From G963422745 sp963422745 (GTDB lineage: Bacteria; Actinomycetota; Acidimicrobiia; Acidimicrobiales; Aldehydirespiratoraceae), in contig OY730477.1 of assembly GCA_963422745.1 (NCBI GenBank), positions 2,666,001 to 2,730,000 on the forward strand: a DNA stretch of 64,000 bases, read 5' to 3'. Shown in pieces: positions 7,726 to 16,061 of the stretch; position 1 is the stretch's first letter, and each line of letters starts with the position of its first letter. Below the pieces are notes generated by a model. That model saw nothing but the letters and a program-made list of their open reading frames with translations, searched no databases and was not told the origin of the DNA. A program made the position numbers and the translations under genes.

Positions 7726-8571
7726 TCACGGACCGGCCACGGGATCGGACTGCAGTGCGTTCCGCTCGGCGCTAAGAACCCTCTGGTTCAACCGGTCCGC
7801 TGCGAAGTTGCCGAGGGGAACAATAACCGGACCACCGGCGTAGTCAATCACCTCAACCTCTGCACCAAAGCGGTACCGAATCGAGGCTTCGGTGAGCACC
7901 TCCCGGGGCGAACCATCGGCCGAAATCTCTCCCTCGGACAGTAACGCCACCCGGTGACCGTAACGGGCCGCGAGGGTCAGGTCGTGCATGGTTGCCACCA
8001 CTGTGAGACTCCTCTCCTGGCGTAGTTGATCAACGAGATTTAGCACCGCCTGCTGATGTCCGAGATCCAAGGCTGTGGTTGGTTCGTCAAGAAGCAGGAT
8101 CGGAGCCTGCTGAGCCAAAGCCCTTGCCAACACGGCACGTTGGCGCTCCCCACCAGAAAGCGAGTCGACACGGCGTGCAGAAAAACCGACCAGATCAAGC
8201 CGGTCGAGTACCTGGCGAGCAACGGTCAGATCCTCGGGTTTGTCCGCAGCAAACATACTTCGGTGCGGTGTACGGCCCAGCAATACGAAATCAATCACCG
8301 ACATCGCCGCTGGAATCACCGGGCTCTGGGGTACGTATGCAACGTTCCTGGCACGCTCGGCGGGTCCAGTACCGCTGATGCCGTCAATACGAACAACGCC
8401 TAGATAACGAACCGCGCCGAGCAACGAACGCAGCAGCGTGGTCTTGCCCGCACCATTAGGGCCGACAATGTTGACCCATTCTCCGTGCTCAACGTCGATG
8501 TTTACACCATTGAGGACCTGACGATCCCCGAAACGAACCCGCAGGTCACGAATCACGATTCTCGGTGTCAC
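7726..8571 (-). CDS. btuD: ABC transporter ATP-binding subunit, B12/iron-chelate type
   Basis: The 281-residue ATPase has Walker A GPNGAGKT (about 37-44), Q-loop AYVPQSP, signature LSGGERQR, Walker B ILLLDEPT and the H-loop in VVATMHDLTLAARYG. This is the FecE/BtuD class that energises FecCD-type permeases. The GTG at 8571 overlaps the btuC stop as GTGA; a TTG three bases upstream is the alternative. The C-terminal 50 residues extend past the usual end of the domain. The B12 assignment comes from the upstream cobalamin riboswitch and from cobO downstream, not from the ATPase itself. Confidence 0.9.
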   Translation of the reverse strand: MTPRIVIRDLRVRFGDRQVLNGVNIDVEHGEWVNIVGPNGAGKTTLLRSLLGAVRYLGVVRIDGISGTGPAERARNVAYVPQSPVIPAAMSVIDFVLLGRTPHRSMFAADKPEDLTVARQVLDRLDLVGFSARRVDSLSGGERQRAVLARALAQQAPILLLDEPTTALDLGHQQAVLNLVDQLRQERSLTVVATMHDLTLAARYGHRVALLSEGEISADGSPREVLTEASIRYRFGAEVEVIDYAGGPVIVPLGNFAADRLNQRVLSAERNALQSDPVAGP

Positions 8572-9677
8572 CAAATCTCCCGCCGACCGACCCGCATAAC
8601 CACAACGAAAAAGGGAGCTCCGAGAAAGGCCGTCACTACCCCGATCGGCAACTCACCCGGTCGGACAACAGTACGTGCCGCCAAATCAGCCAGCACCATA
8701 AAGGCTCCGCCGAACAACACACTGAGCGGCAGCACAACCCGATTAGCGACTCCAAAGACGAGTCGCACTGCGTGCGGAACAATGATTCCGACGAACCCGA
8801 TAAGACCAGACACCGACACCGCCGCGGCCGCGCCGAGAGAGGCGGCCACCACAACAATGCCCCGCACACGATTCGGAGCCAAACCCAAGGCCCTGGCCTC
8901 TTCGTCGCCCACTGCCAACACATCCAACGCTCGCCGGTAACGCAACACGACCAGTACCGTCAAGGCAAAATACGGGGCCATCAGCATCGGCTCGGACCAG
9001 CCACTGGTGCCGATACGCCCCAGGATCCACGAATACACCTCGCGGAAGCTCTCGCTGTTGGCCTGCAGAATATAGGTCTGGCACGCAGTCAAAAAGCTGG
9101 CAACAGCGACGCCTGCGAGTAGCAGCGACGCCGTTGAACGGCCTCCGATGTGACCGACAGCGTAAGAGATACTGACGCCGATCATCGCTCCGACGAATGC
9201 TGCGACCGGGACGGTGTCCAGCATTCCGGCCCCGTCGCCGAGACCTCCAGTTATGGCGACGGTTGCACCAAGTCCTGCACCCGCGGCAACGCCGAGCAAG
9301 TACGGATCTGCGAGCGGATTGCGAAACGCTCCCTGATACGCAGCACCGGACAAAGACAGCGTGGCCCCAACCAGCAGGCCCAGGACAACCCGAGGCAGCC
9401 GCAGATCTCGCACAATGCTTGATCTCAGCGCCGAAAGTCCCGAATCGGTGTTGATTCCGGGAACCATGTCAAGCAGTTCCAACCCGACTGCCCGCGGCCC
9501 GATATGAGTAGGTCCGAGAGTCAGCCCGGCCGCGGCGGCCCCCAGAGTGATCGCCGCGGCGATCGTCATCGTGGCCGGTGTGAGCCGAGACGGCGACAAT
9601 ACCGGGGGGTCGCCACGGTGAAGCGACGCCTGTGACAACATTGCCATTCGAACGGCTGGGCGGCCGATTGGCGTCAC
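8568..9677 (-). CDS. btuC: FecCD-family permease, cobalamin type
   Basis: The 369-residue integral membrane protein belongs to the FecCD/BtuC family: GLLVGATLSLSGAAYQGAFR and NPLADPYLLGVAAGAGLGA are the conserved N-terminal coupling region, and GLIGFVGIIVPHAVRL the late motif. About nine to ten hydrophobic helices can be counted. It forms the channel of the importer with BtuD and receives substrate from BtuF. GTG 9677 overlaps the btuF stop as GTGA. The first 35 residues are a hydrophilic leader that may not all be translated. Confidence 0.92.
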   Translation of the reverse strand: MTPIGRPAVRMAMLSQASLHRGDPPVLSPSRLTPATMTIAAAITLGAAAAGLTLGPTHIGPRAVGLELLDMVPGINTDSGLSALRSSIVRDLRLPRVVLGLLVGATLSLSGAAYQGAFRNPLADPYLLGVAAGAGLGATVAITGGLGDGAGMLDTVPVAAFVGAMIGVSISYAVGHIGGRSTASLLLAGVAVASFLTACQTYILQANSESFREVYSWILGRIGTSGWSEPMLMAPYFALTVLVVLRYRRALDVLAVGDEEARALGLAPNRVRGIVVVAASLGAAAAVSVSGLIGFVGIIVPHAVRLVFGVANRVVLPLSVLFGGAFMVLADLAARTVVRPGELPIGVVTAFLGAPFFVVVMRVGRREIW

Positions 9678-10630
9678 AACCCTGCGACTATGCCTTTGAG
9701 CGCGATGGCGATGTCGGTGACGAAGACCACAAGGCGTGGCCCCCAGCGCGACACGACATCGTCGTCCAATTCAATCACGTTGCCGTTGCGCACCGCCGAT
9801 AGCTGCGCCCATCCCGGTCGTTTCGAAACCGTCTCGGCATTCTGACCGCAGCAGAGAGTATCGGCAAGGAAGATCAGATCTGGATCGGCATCAAGCAGGA
9901 ACTCGTCGCTCAACTGGGGATAGCCAGACGCTGGATTGTCGGCATCCACTGGATCGGCAACGTTTCGAAGCCCGAACAGGGAATATACCTCTCCTATGAA
10001 TGTGCCGCCGGTTACCGAGTACAAGGTGTCGTCCAGCTCGTGGTAATAGGTGATCCCTGTGCCGTCGGGTGCATCCGCGATCAGATTGGCGATCTGGTTG
10101 CGCATATCCTGGGCCAGCACGGCGGCTTGGGTTTCGCGTCCGATCGCCGTTCCGAGTTCGATGATCTGGGCGTAAACCTCGTCAAGCGTGGCCGGGGCGG
10201 GCTGAGCCAGAACGGCGATCCCCAGGGTCATCAGGGCCGATTCGATCTCTGAGTTGGACTGCATCACCACCATGTCGGGTTCGTAGCCTGCGACAACCTC
10301 AATGTTTGGGTTCCAGGCTTCAATGTCGGTAACGGGTGTGCCGTCGGGATAGCTGGACAGCGAGTCGACTGCCACCACAAGATCCGCTGCGTCCATCGCC
10401 CACAACATCTCAGTGGCGGAAGGCGAGATGGAAACGATTCGCCGCACAGGGGGGTCGATACCTTCTCCTGGATCGGCCAGTCCGCCCGCCGCTGTCACTG
10501 ATGCCGCGACCGTGTCGTTGACAGCTGTGTCGTTGGCTTGCCTGGCCCCGGGATCCGCTATATCCGTGTCGCTACATGCCGGGGCCGCGGATATCAACAC
10601 AGCCATCAGAGATATGAGCAGTAACTTCAT
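9674..10630 (-). CDS. btuF: Cobalamin ABC transporter substrate-binding lipoprotein
   Basis: The ATG at 10630 has a strong AAAGGAG site six bases upstream, which fixes the start and gives 318 residues. The N-terminus is a lipoprotein signal peptide (MKLLLISLMAVLISAAPAC) with the lipobox Cys at residue 19. The mature part is a helical-backbone periplasmic-binding protein of the BtuF/FepB class: RIVSISPSATEMLWAMDAAD, then YPDGTPVTDIEAWNPN and DPDLIFLADTLCC. It captures corrinoid outside the membrane for BtuCD. First gene of the riboswitch-controlled run. Confidence 0.92.
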   Translation of the reverse strand: MKLLLISLMAVLISAAPACSDTDIADPGARQANDTAVNDTVAASVTAAGGLADPGEGIDPPVRRIVSISPSATEMLWAMDAADLVVAVDSLSSYPDGTPVTDIEAWNPNIEVVAGYEPDMVVMQSNSEIESALMTLGIAVLAQPAPATLDEVYAQIIELGTAIGRETQAAVLAQDMRNQIANLIADAPDGTGITYYHELDDTLYSVTGGTFIGEVYSLFGLRNVADPVDADNPASGYPQLSDEFLLDADPDLIFLADTLCCGQNAETVSKRPGWAQLSAVRNGNVIELDDDVVSRWGPRLVVFVTDIAIALKGIVAGL

Positions 10631-10689
10631 CGGATTCTCCTTTTCGCTCGGGTCGGGCACGAGCGACAGGAGGTCCGGTCGCACGAGCC

Positions 10690-10840
10690 GTCCCTTCCAC
10701 GAGGGTCGGTTCGTACGCTCGTCAAGGCGGCCGGACTTGTTCGACCGCCGAGGCAGACGACATCACCGTTGCGGGACAGCGCCGGGTTCGCACCGGACTT
10801 CGCTACAACGAACGCTCAGACCCTACACGCAAACCGGTAT
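10690..10840 (-). ncRNA. Cobalamin (B12) riboswitch
   Basis: On the minus strand upstream of btuF the sequence shows the class hallmarks in order: GGTGCGAACCCGGCGCTG, then the B12 box GTCCCGCAACGGTGA (about 10763-10779), and later AAGTCCGG. The spacing matches the cobalamin aptamer core. It ends about 60-100 bases before the btuF ATG, leaving room for an expression platform that could mask the ribosome site. Expected effect is repression of btuFCD-cobO at high adenosylcobalamin. Exact ends were set by eye. Confidence 0.9.
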
Positions 10841-10929
10841 CCGCAGACGACTAGATGCAGCCGGGTCTGAACCGGTCTGAAGTCGTAGATTCCCCAACAG
10901 AAATCTTCACCTACGCCGCGACTCGAATC

Positions 10930-11988
10930 TCACAATCCAGCTACGGCGTCGAGACGATCAACAGCCTCGGCCACCATACGCTCGATCAACTCCGCGCAGG
11001 TGGGAAGATCATCCACAACACCAACACATTGACCACTCGGGAGAATGCCGACATCAAGGTTCCCGTCGACCATGGACGCTCGCGTGAGCATCGGGGCGTT
11101 GGCCGCCAGCGCCAATTGAGCCCAGGTGAGGTCCCGTCCGGTTCTCATAGCCAAGCCTTCGCGCAACAGGTCAGGCATTGATGTTCCGGTCGCCTTGCGG
11201 AAACGCAGTGCGTTGACGGCGGCCCGCACAAACCGACCGAACCCCTTGCGTTCAAGCGAATCGACGAGTTCGGTGCGGATAACGCGCTGAGGTACCCCGT
11301 CGATGGCATCGGTCACGACGGTGCCGGTCAGCGGTGTTTGCAGGTAGCGGGCCTTGACCGAGTTGGGAACCCGAGACTCCGCAGTCAACAAGAAACGGGT
11401 ACCCATAGCGACACCTTCGGCACCCCAGGCAAGGGCAGCGGCGAGGCCACGTCCGTCATGGAAGCCGCCGGCCGCGACAACGGGAATATCAACCGCGTCG
11501 ATCACCTGCGGCAGTAGCAGCGACGTGGGAATAGTGCCGGTATGGCCGCCACCTTCGCCACCCTGACAGAGCACCGCGTCGACACCCCATTCAGCGACCT
11601 TTTCTGCGTGCCGCGGGGCACCTACGGTGGGAACCACCACAACACCTCCATCTCTAAGACCGGTCACGATGTCAGGCTGGGGTGCCTGCGCGAAGCCTGC
11701 TACCTTCACACCTTCACGGATCAACAGATTGACTCGCTCATCAATATTAGCTGCATCACTTCTCAGATTGACCCCGAAGGGACATTCGGTTCGGCTCTTG
11801 ACCTCGGCGATCGCCGAGGTCATCTGTTCCAGGGTCATGGTGGCCGAGGCAAGAAAACCGAGACCTCCGGCGTTGGCCGTTGCGGTGACCAACGACGGTC
11901 CTGCCACCCATCCCATTCCGGTCTGCACGATCGGGTACCGGACCCCAAATAGTTCTGTGGCCCGTGTCTGCAGCCTCGCATCAACCAT
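10930..11988 (-). CDS. Nitronate monooxygenase / 2-nitropropane dioxygenase family
   Basis: The 352-residue flavin enzyme is a TIM barrel of the NMO family: YPIVQTGMGWVAGPSLVTA at the FMN-binding N-terminus, FGVNLRSD, then CQGGEGGGHTG and VVAAGGFHDGRGLAAALA, and GVAMGTRFLLTAES. The family oxidises alkyl nitronates, but many members act on other substrates or as enoyl-ACP reductase-like enzymes (FabK). The catalytic His is present in GGGHTG. It is transcribed away from selD and ends 90 bases from the B12 riboswitch. The family is clear; the substrate is not. Confidence 0.88.
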   Translation of the reverse strand: MVDARLQTRATELFGVRYPIVQTGMGWVAGPSLVTATANAGGLGFLASATMTLEQMTSAIAEVKSRTECPFGVNLRSDAANIDERVNLLIREGVKVAGFAQAPQPDIVTGLRDGGVVVVPTVGAPRHAEKVAEWGVDAVLCQGGEGGGHTGTIPTSLLLPQVIDAVDIPVVAAGGFHDGRGLAAALAWGAEGVAMGTRFLLTAESRVPNSVKARYLQTPLTGTVVTDAIDGVPQRVIRTELVDSLERKGFGRFVRAAVNALRFRKATGTSMPDLLREGLAMRTGRDLTWAQLALAANAPMLTRASMVDGNLDVGILPSGQCVGVVDDLPTCAELIERMVAEAVDRLDAVAGL

Positions 11989-12073
11989 GGCCCCACCCTA
12001 GGTTTGCACCCACCTTGAGTTCCCACGCGGGCCAACCCGACCACGAAAGACACGACCAGGAAAGCGAGGTGAA

Positions 12074-13117
12074 ATGAGACGACTCACCGAGTTCAGTCAT
12101 GGTGCCGGTTGAGGCTGCAAGCTCGCACCCGGCGAGTTGGCGCAGGTCGTGCGCCGCCTTTCCCCAACTGATTCAACCAACTTGTTGGTAGGAGCCGACA
12201 CCGGCGACGACGCCGCAGTGTGGCGACTATCCAAGGACCGTGCCCTGGTGGTCACCGCAGACTTCATTACCCCTGTTGTTGACGATGCCCGCGACTGGGG
12301 GCGAGTAGCCGCTGCCAACGCCGTGTCCGACATTTACGCGATGGGTGCCACACCACTACTGGGCATCAACCTGGTGTGCTGGAACACCGAGGAGTTGAGC
12401 ACCGAACTTCTTGTTGAGGTGTTGCAGGGCGGGCAAGACATTGCCTCGGAGTGCGGGTTCGTGGTTGCGGGTGGCCACACGGTGGACGATCCCGAACCCA
12501 AGTACGGCTTGGCGCTGATAGGTGAGGTTCACCCAGAGCGGATGCTCACCAACACCGGACTCAGGGTTGGCCAAGCCCTCGTGTTGACCAAACCGCTTGG
12601 TATCGGGGTGATCACTACCGCCATCAAACGCGGAACAGTGGACAACGCCACAATGGTGGCGGCCGTGGAATCCATGGTACGCACCAACTCCGCCGCAGCA
12701 CGCTCAGCACTGCGCGCCAATGCCACCGGCGCTACCGATGTCACCGGCTTTGGTCTGCTCGGCCATCTTGGGCGCATGGCTCATGAATCTGGTGTTGACG
12801 TGCGGATACGTGTCGGTGATGTGCCAGTCATCAATCGTGCCCGGCAACTTGGTGTCGAAGGCAACGTTGCAGGTGGCACCGAACGCAACCTCGCCTGGAT
12901 CTCGGACCGTCTTGATGTCGGTGATGGAGTTGCCGGGATCGACGTCACCCTTCTCGCCGACGCGCAGACAAGCGGTGGCCTGGTGTTCGGGGTTGACCAG
13001 AGTCGATGCTCTGAGGTGCTAGCGGAGTTGGCGATCAATGGTCACACCGCGGCTGTGATCGGTGACGTGGTCGCAAAGGGCGCTGGTCGCATCGCGATCA
13101 CGACGAAGGCGAGCTAG
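12074..13117 (+). CDS. selD: Selenide, water dikinase, itself a selenoprotein (in-frame UGA)
   Basis: Starting at ATG 12074 (GAGGTG just upstream) the frame reads MRRLTEFSHGAG-U-GCKLAP, where U is the UGA at 12110-12112, residue 13. This is exactly the SelD active-site motif in which the catalytic residue is Cys or Sec; reading through gives 347 residues. The remainder has GADTGDDAAVW, VVTADFITPVVDD, NAVSDIYAMGATPLLGINL and GGHTVDDPEPKYGLALIG, all SelD hallmarks. The enzyme makes selenophosphate from selenide and ATP for Sec-tRNA and selenouridine synthesis. A standard gene caller would start at TTG 12137 and lose the active site. selA, selB and tRNA-Sec are not in the window. Confidence 0.92.
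12113..12147 (+). promoter_or_regulatory. Putative bacterial SECIS hairpin after the selD UGA
   Basis: Directly after the UGA, CTGC (12115-12118) can pair with GCAG (12142-12145), and after a small internal loop AGCTCGC (12120-12126) pairs with GCGAGTT (12132-12138) with loop ACCCG. A stem-loop immediately 3' of a Sec UGA is what SelB requires. The apical loop is at the short end of the known distance range, so the fold is a prediction. Confidence 0.55.
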
Positions 13118-13134
13118 AAGAATCGAGCGAGCTG

Positions 13135-14298
13135 ATGGCAACTACTTTCGACGTGGCAATCGTAGGCGGCGGAATCGCCGGAGTGTCCGCTGGCGCGCAC
13201 ATAGCCGAGACCGGATTGTCGGTTGTGTTGCTAGAGGCCGAGCAGACGCTGGCGTATCACACCACCGGACGATCCGCGGCCCAGTACCTGGAGAACTACG
13301 GCAACAGCACGGTCCGCAAGTTGACGATGGCAAGCCGAGCCTTTCTGGAGGACCCAGGCGAGTTCGGCGAAGACCGATCACTTCTGGGACCGCGGCCCTT
13401 GCTTCAGGTAGGTCGAGGCGAACGGGTCGCGCAACTACGTGCCGAGGTTGATCGTGCCAAGGCACTGGTTCCAACAACTGTGTTCGTTGACGGCAACGAG
13501 GCACGCCGGATCATGCCTGTTTTGCGAGACGACATCGCTGGTGCGCTCTATGAGCCATACTCGATGGATATTGATGTAGCGGGGCTACATCAGACTTATG
13601 TGCGTTGGCTGCGTGCACGCAACGGGGAGATCCGCACGTCTTGGCCGGTGCGAACCGTCAAACGCGTCGGGTCGGGTTGGCGCATCGGATGCGCTACCGG
13701 AGACAGAATCGACACGGCCGTTGTCGTGAATGCAGCTGGGGCTTGGGGCGACCGCTTGGCGAGGTTGGCCGGTGTGGAACCGATCGGGCTGCATCCCTTG
13801 AGGCGCACGATCGCCGTTGCCAAGTTGCCCGACGGTTACGATCCCGCTGACGCGGCTCGTTGGCCGCTTACATCCTTTGAGTCGATGTCGGGACCGATGG
13901 CTGGCTACTGTAAACCCGAACCAGGCGGTTTGATGGTTTCACCCGCCGACGAGACACCGTCGGAACCCTGCGACGCCAAGCCCAATGAACTCGACGTCGC
14001 TCGGGGCTTGGCCACACTGGCCGAGTACACGACGTTGCAGGTGCGCCACGTCAGGTCTGTGTGGGCGGGGTTGCGGACCTTTACCGCGGACCGCACCCCT
14101 GTGGCCGGGTTCGCGGGTGACGCCGAAGGGTTCTTTTGGATGGTCGGCCAGGGTGGCTACGGCATACACACCGCTGAGGCCATGGGCCGCGCAGCGGGAT
14201 CACTAATCGCTTATGGTGCTATGCCGAGCCACCTTGAAGATCTTGATCTGCGGGCAACCCGATCAACGCTTTCCGGGCCGCTCGTCGCTGGCTACTGA
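13135..14298 (+). CDS. FAD-dependent oxidoreductase, DAO/DadA family
   Basis: The 387-residue flavoprotein has an N-terminal Rossmann motif VAIVGGGIAGVSAGAHIAE, a family stretch TTGRSAAQYLENYG, and C-terminal FAD contacts GLRTFTADRTPVAGF and FFWMVGQGGYGIHTAEAMGR. This is the D-amino-acid oxidase/glycine oxidase superfamily; relatives oxidise D-amino acids, sarcosine or hydroxy acids. It starts 17 bases after selD and is probably cotranscribed, though no selenium role follows from that. The stop codon lies in a 19-bp tandem duplication. Confidence 0.88.
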   Translation: MATTFDVAIVGGGIAGVSAGAHIAETGLSVVLLEAEQTLAYHTTGRSAAQYLENYGNSTVRKLTMASRAFLEDPGEFGEDRSLLGPRPLLQVGRGERVAQLRAEVDRAKALVPTTVFVDGNEARRIMPVLRDDIAGALYEPYSMDIDVAGLHQTYVRWLRARNGEIRTSWPVRTVKRVGSGWRIGCATGDRIDTAVVVNAAGAWGDRLARLAGVEPIGLHPLRRTIAVAKLPDGYDPADAARWPLTSFESMSGPMAGYCKPEPGGLMVSPADETPSEPCDAKPNELDVARGLATLAEYTTLQVRHVRSVWAGLRTFTADRTPVAGFAGDAEGFFWMVGQGGYGIHTAEAMGRAAGSLIAYGAMPSHLEDLDLRATRSTLSGPLVAGY

Positions 14299-14329
14299 TT
14301 GGTCATCCAGCTACTGATTGGTCATCCAG
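14292..14329. repeat. 19-bp perfect tandem duplication over the oxidase stop codon
   Basis: CTACTGATTGGTCATCCAG occurs twice head to tail (14292-14310, 14311-14329). The first copy contains the last codon and TGA stop of the FAD oxidase gene; the second is noncoding and ends eight bases before the tRNA-Pro CCA end. Confidence 0.95.
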
Positions 14330-14336
14330 CGAATAA

Positions 14337-14414
14337 TGGTCGGGCTGGGGAGATTTGAACTCCCGACCTTCGGTCCCCCAGACCGATGCGCTAACCAAGC
14401 TGCGCCACAGCCCG
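14337..14414 (-). tRNA. tRNA-Pro (anticodon GGG), CCA encoded
   Basis: The minus strand folds as a tRNA: acceptor CGGGCTG/CAGCCCG, D-arm GCGCAGCTTGGTTAGCGC, anticodon stem TCGGT/ACCGA with loop CTGGGGG (anticodon GGG, Pro), T-arm GGGAGTTCAAATCTCCC. Discriminator A at 14340 is followed by an encoded CCA (14339-14337). Confidence 0.96.
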
Positions 14415-14434
14415 CGAGTATCCGATAGTAGCAG

Positions 14435-14653
14435 TCACAGCAACAGGATCACTCCTTGGACAGCGCGCCACACCAGATAGGCGCCCGCAGCCGCGACACC
14501 CACCCAAAAATGCCAGGGAGGTCCGGCAACAGAGGTCGGGGTGTGGTCAACACCGGGTGTGGCCTCAATGCTCCCACCGCAGTCGGGACAGCGTCCGTCC
14601 ACTCCCACAGAGGTGGGTGTCCAGTTTCTTGCACACGGCACACACCAAGGCAC
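14435..14653 (-). CDS. Small zinc-ribbon membrane protein
   Basis: This 72-residue protein from GTG 14653 has two Cys pairs (CVPC at 4-7 and CPDC about 20 residues later), an apparent zinc ribbon, followed by a short linker and one C-terminal membrane helix (WVGVAAAGAYLVWRAVQGVI). I know no function for it. It lies between tRNA-Pro and the phosphatase gene; the 154 bases upstream contain nothing recognisable. Coding status is supported by the Cys pattern and the hydrophobic end rather than by homology. Confidence 0.6.
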   Translation of the reverse strand: MPWCVPCARNWTPTSVGVDGRCPDCGGSIEATPGVDHTPTSVAGPPWHFWVGVAAAGAYLVWRAVQGVILLL

Positions 14654-14807
14654 TGCCCGAGGTTACGGCACATGCATGGTTGACACCGCAGATCCGGACC
14701 CTACAAGGTCCCCACACCACAAAGATCCCACAAGGGTACCCAACCCAGAGTTTCAGACCTGATCAACAACAACAGCCCGCCGAGATCAACAGCTTCGACA
14801 ACCCTGC

Positions 14808-15890
14808 TTAGTCGCGACGAATCGCCATGATCGCGGTGTCGTCATCGATAATGCCGCCTGCATGGTCCTTTGCCTCATCAAGCAGCACCTTGCACAACAC
14901 GTCGGTGGGTGCGGCAAGTTCACGCTCTGCAGTGCGGATAATCCGCTCCTCACCGAACAACACACCAGCCCTACGAGCCTCGGCAAGACCATCGGTGTAC
15001 ATCAACACGAGATCACCAGACTTGAGGGCGAACTCCCTGGAGAAATAGCCCGCACCGGGATCAAGCATCAGCAACGGACCGGTAGATCGCAAGGGCAACG
15101 TACCCTCTTCGCGGAACAAGAAAACCGCGGGATGACCCGCCGACGCGTACCGCAATGTTGCGGCCTCCGTGTCAAACACGATCACCGCCACCGAGATGAA
15201 CTCTTCGTCGCGGTCACCCGCAGCCAACTGCTCATTTAGTTCCTCAAAGGCTTGAGCCGGGTCACGGAACTGACGCAAGAACACCCGCAACAGATACTTG
15301 GCCTGAAACGCCGTGATCGACGACTCAATGCCATGTCCGGCTACATCACCGATAACGGCAGCCACCCTTGACGGCCCCACCTGATGGAAATCGAAGAAAT
15401 CACCGGCCATCAGACCCGAACCGGCCTGATAGACGCGACCGATCTCGAATCCCGAGAAGTCCGGCACCTCCTCTGGTGCCAACCTTGCCGCCCAAGCCTT
15501 CGGAGCGAGTTGCTCCTGCTCCAGAGCCTCATGAGCTCTTCGCTCAATGTCATAGCGATTTCGCGCCATCCGGGCCTCGGTAACGGACAGTCGAGCCCAC
15601 CACAACGACGCAACCGCTGGAATCGCCAACAAACCCAACACGGCTGCGACTCGGGCATTGTTGATGTGTGCGATCCCGAGCGCCGCCGGTGCCAACAAGG
15701 TATAGACCATGGCCGCATGCGCTTCCTTGCGATACGCTGCAAAGGCAAGCGAATGAGCCTCAACGTCGGCTAGTTCATCGGCCTCAATGAGTCGGACTAC
15801 ACGCCAGCGAAGACGAGCCGAGCGCAGAGAGACCGTAGCTGCTGCTATGCACAGCACTGCAAGTGCGCTCAAGACGATCGTAGTGAACAC
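14808..15890 (-). CDS. Membrane-anchored SpoIIE/RsbU-type PP2C serine phosphatase
   Basis: The 360-residue protein begins with a membrane helix (residues 3-22) and two more near 60-100, then a coiled linker and a C-terminal SpoIIE phosphatase domain: YQAGSGLMAGDFFDF, VAAVIGDVAGHGIESS, YASAGHPAVFLF and LVLMYTDGLAEAR, with metal-binding Asp residues present in GDFFD, GDVAGHG and TDG. Such enzymes usually dephosphorylate an anti-sigma-factor antagonist. No STAS or RsbW-type partner lies nearby, so the target is unknown. The start is a GTG; 171 noncoding bases separate it from der, with no clear promoter. Confidence 0.88.
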   Translation of the reverse strand: MFTTIVLSALAVLCIAAATVSLRSARLRWRVVRLIEADELADVEAHSLAFAAYRKEAHAAMVYTLLAPAALGIAHINNARVAAVLGLLAIPAVASLWWARLSVTEARMARNRYDIERRAHEALEQEQLAPKAWAARLAPEEVPDFSGFEIGRVYQAGSGLMAGDFFDFHQVGPSRVAAVIGDVAGHGIESSITAFQAKYLLRVFLRQFRDPAQAFEELNEQLAAGDRDEEFISVAVIVFDTEAATLRYASAGHPAVFLFREEGTLPLRSTGPLLMLDPGAGYFSREFALKSGDLVLMYTDGLAEARRAGVLFGEERIIRTAERELAAPTDVLCKVLLDEAKDHAGGIIDDDTAIMAIRRD

Positions 15891-16061
15891 CGGCAGTCTC
15901 CTCGGCGAGTTTGGCCTGCCTATGGTATGGCGGCATGCACCCGAAGATGTAGGCGTCTCAATGCCACGTCCTCACAGGGCTTCAAGCGAGGAAGCTAACG
16001 GTCCCCTCATACCAGCATTGATGACTGACGGCGCCCCTGAAATGGCAAAGCCCCTAGGAGT

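Noticed and set aside
8565..9122. 185-residue plus-strand ORF rich in His/Gln/Arg
   Set aside because: Antisense to btuC, composition typical of a reverse-complement membrane gene.
12137..13117. SelD starting at TTG 12137
   Set aside because: It lacks the active-site segment; the in-frame ATG 12074 with UGA restores the conserved N-terminus.
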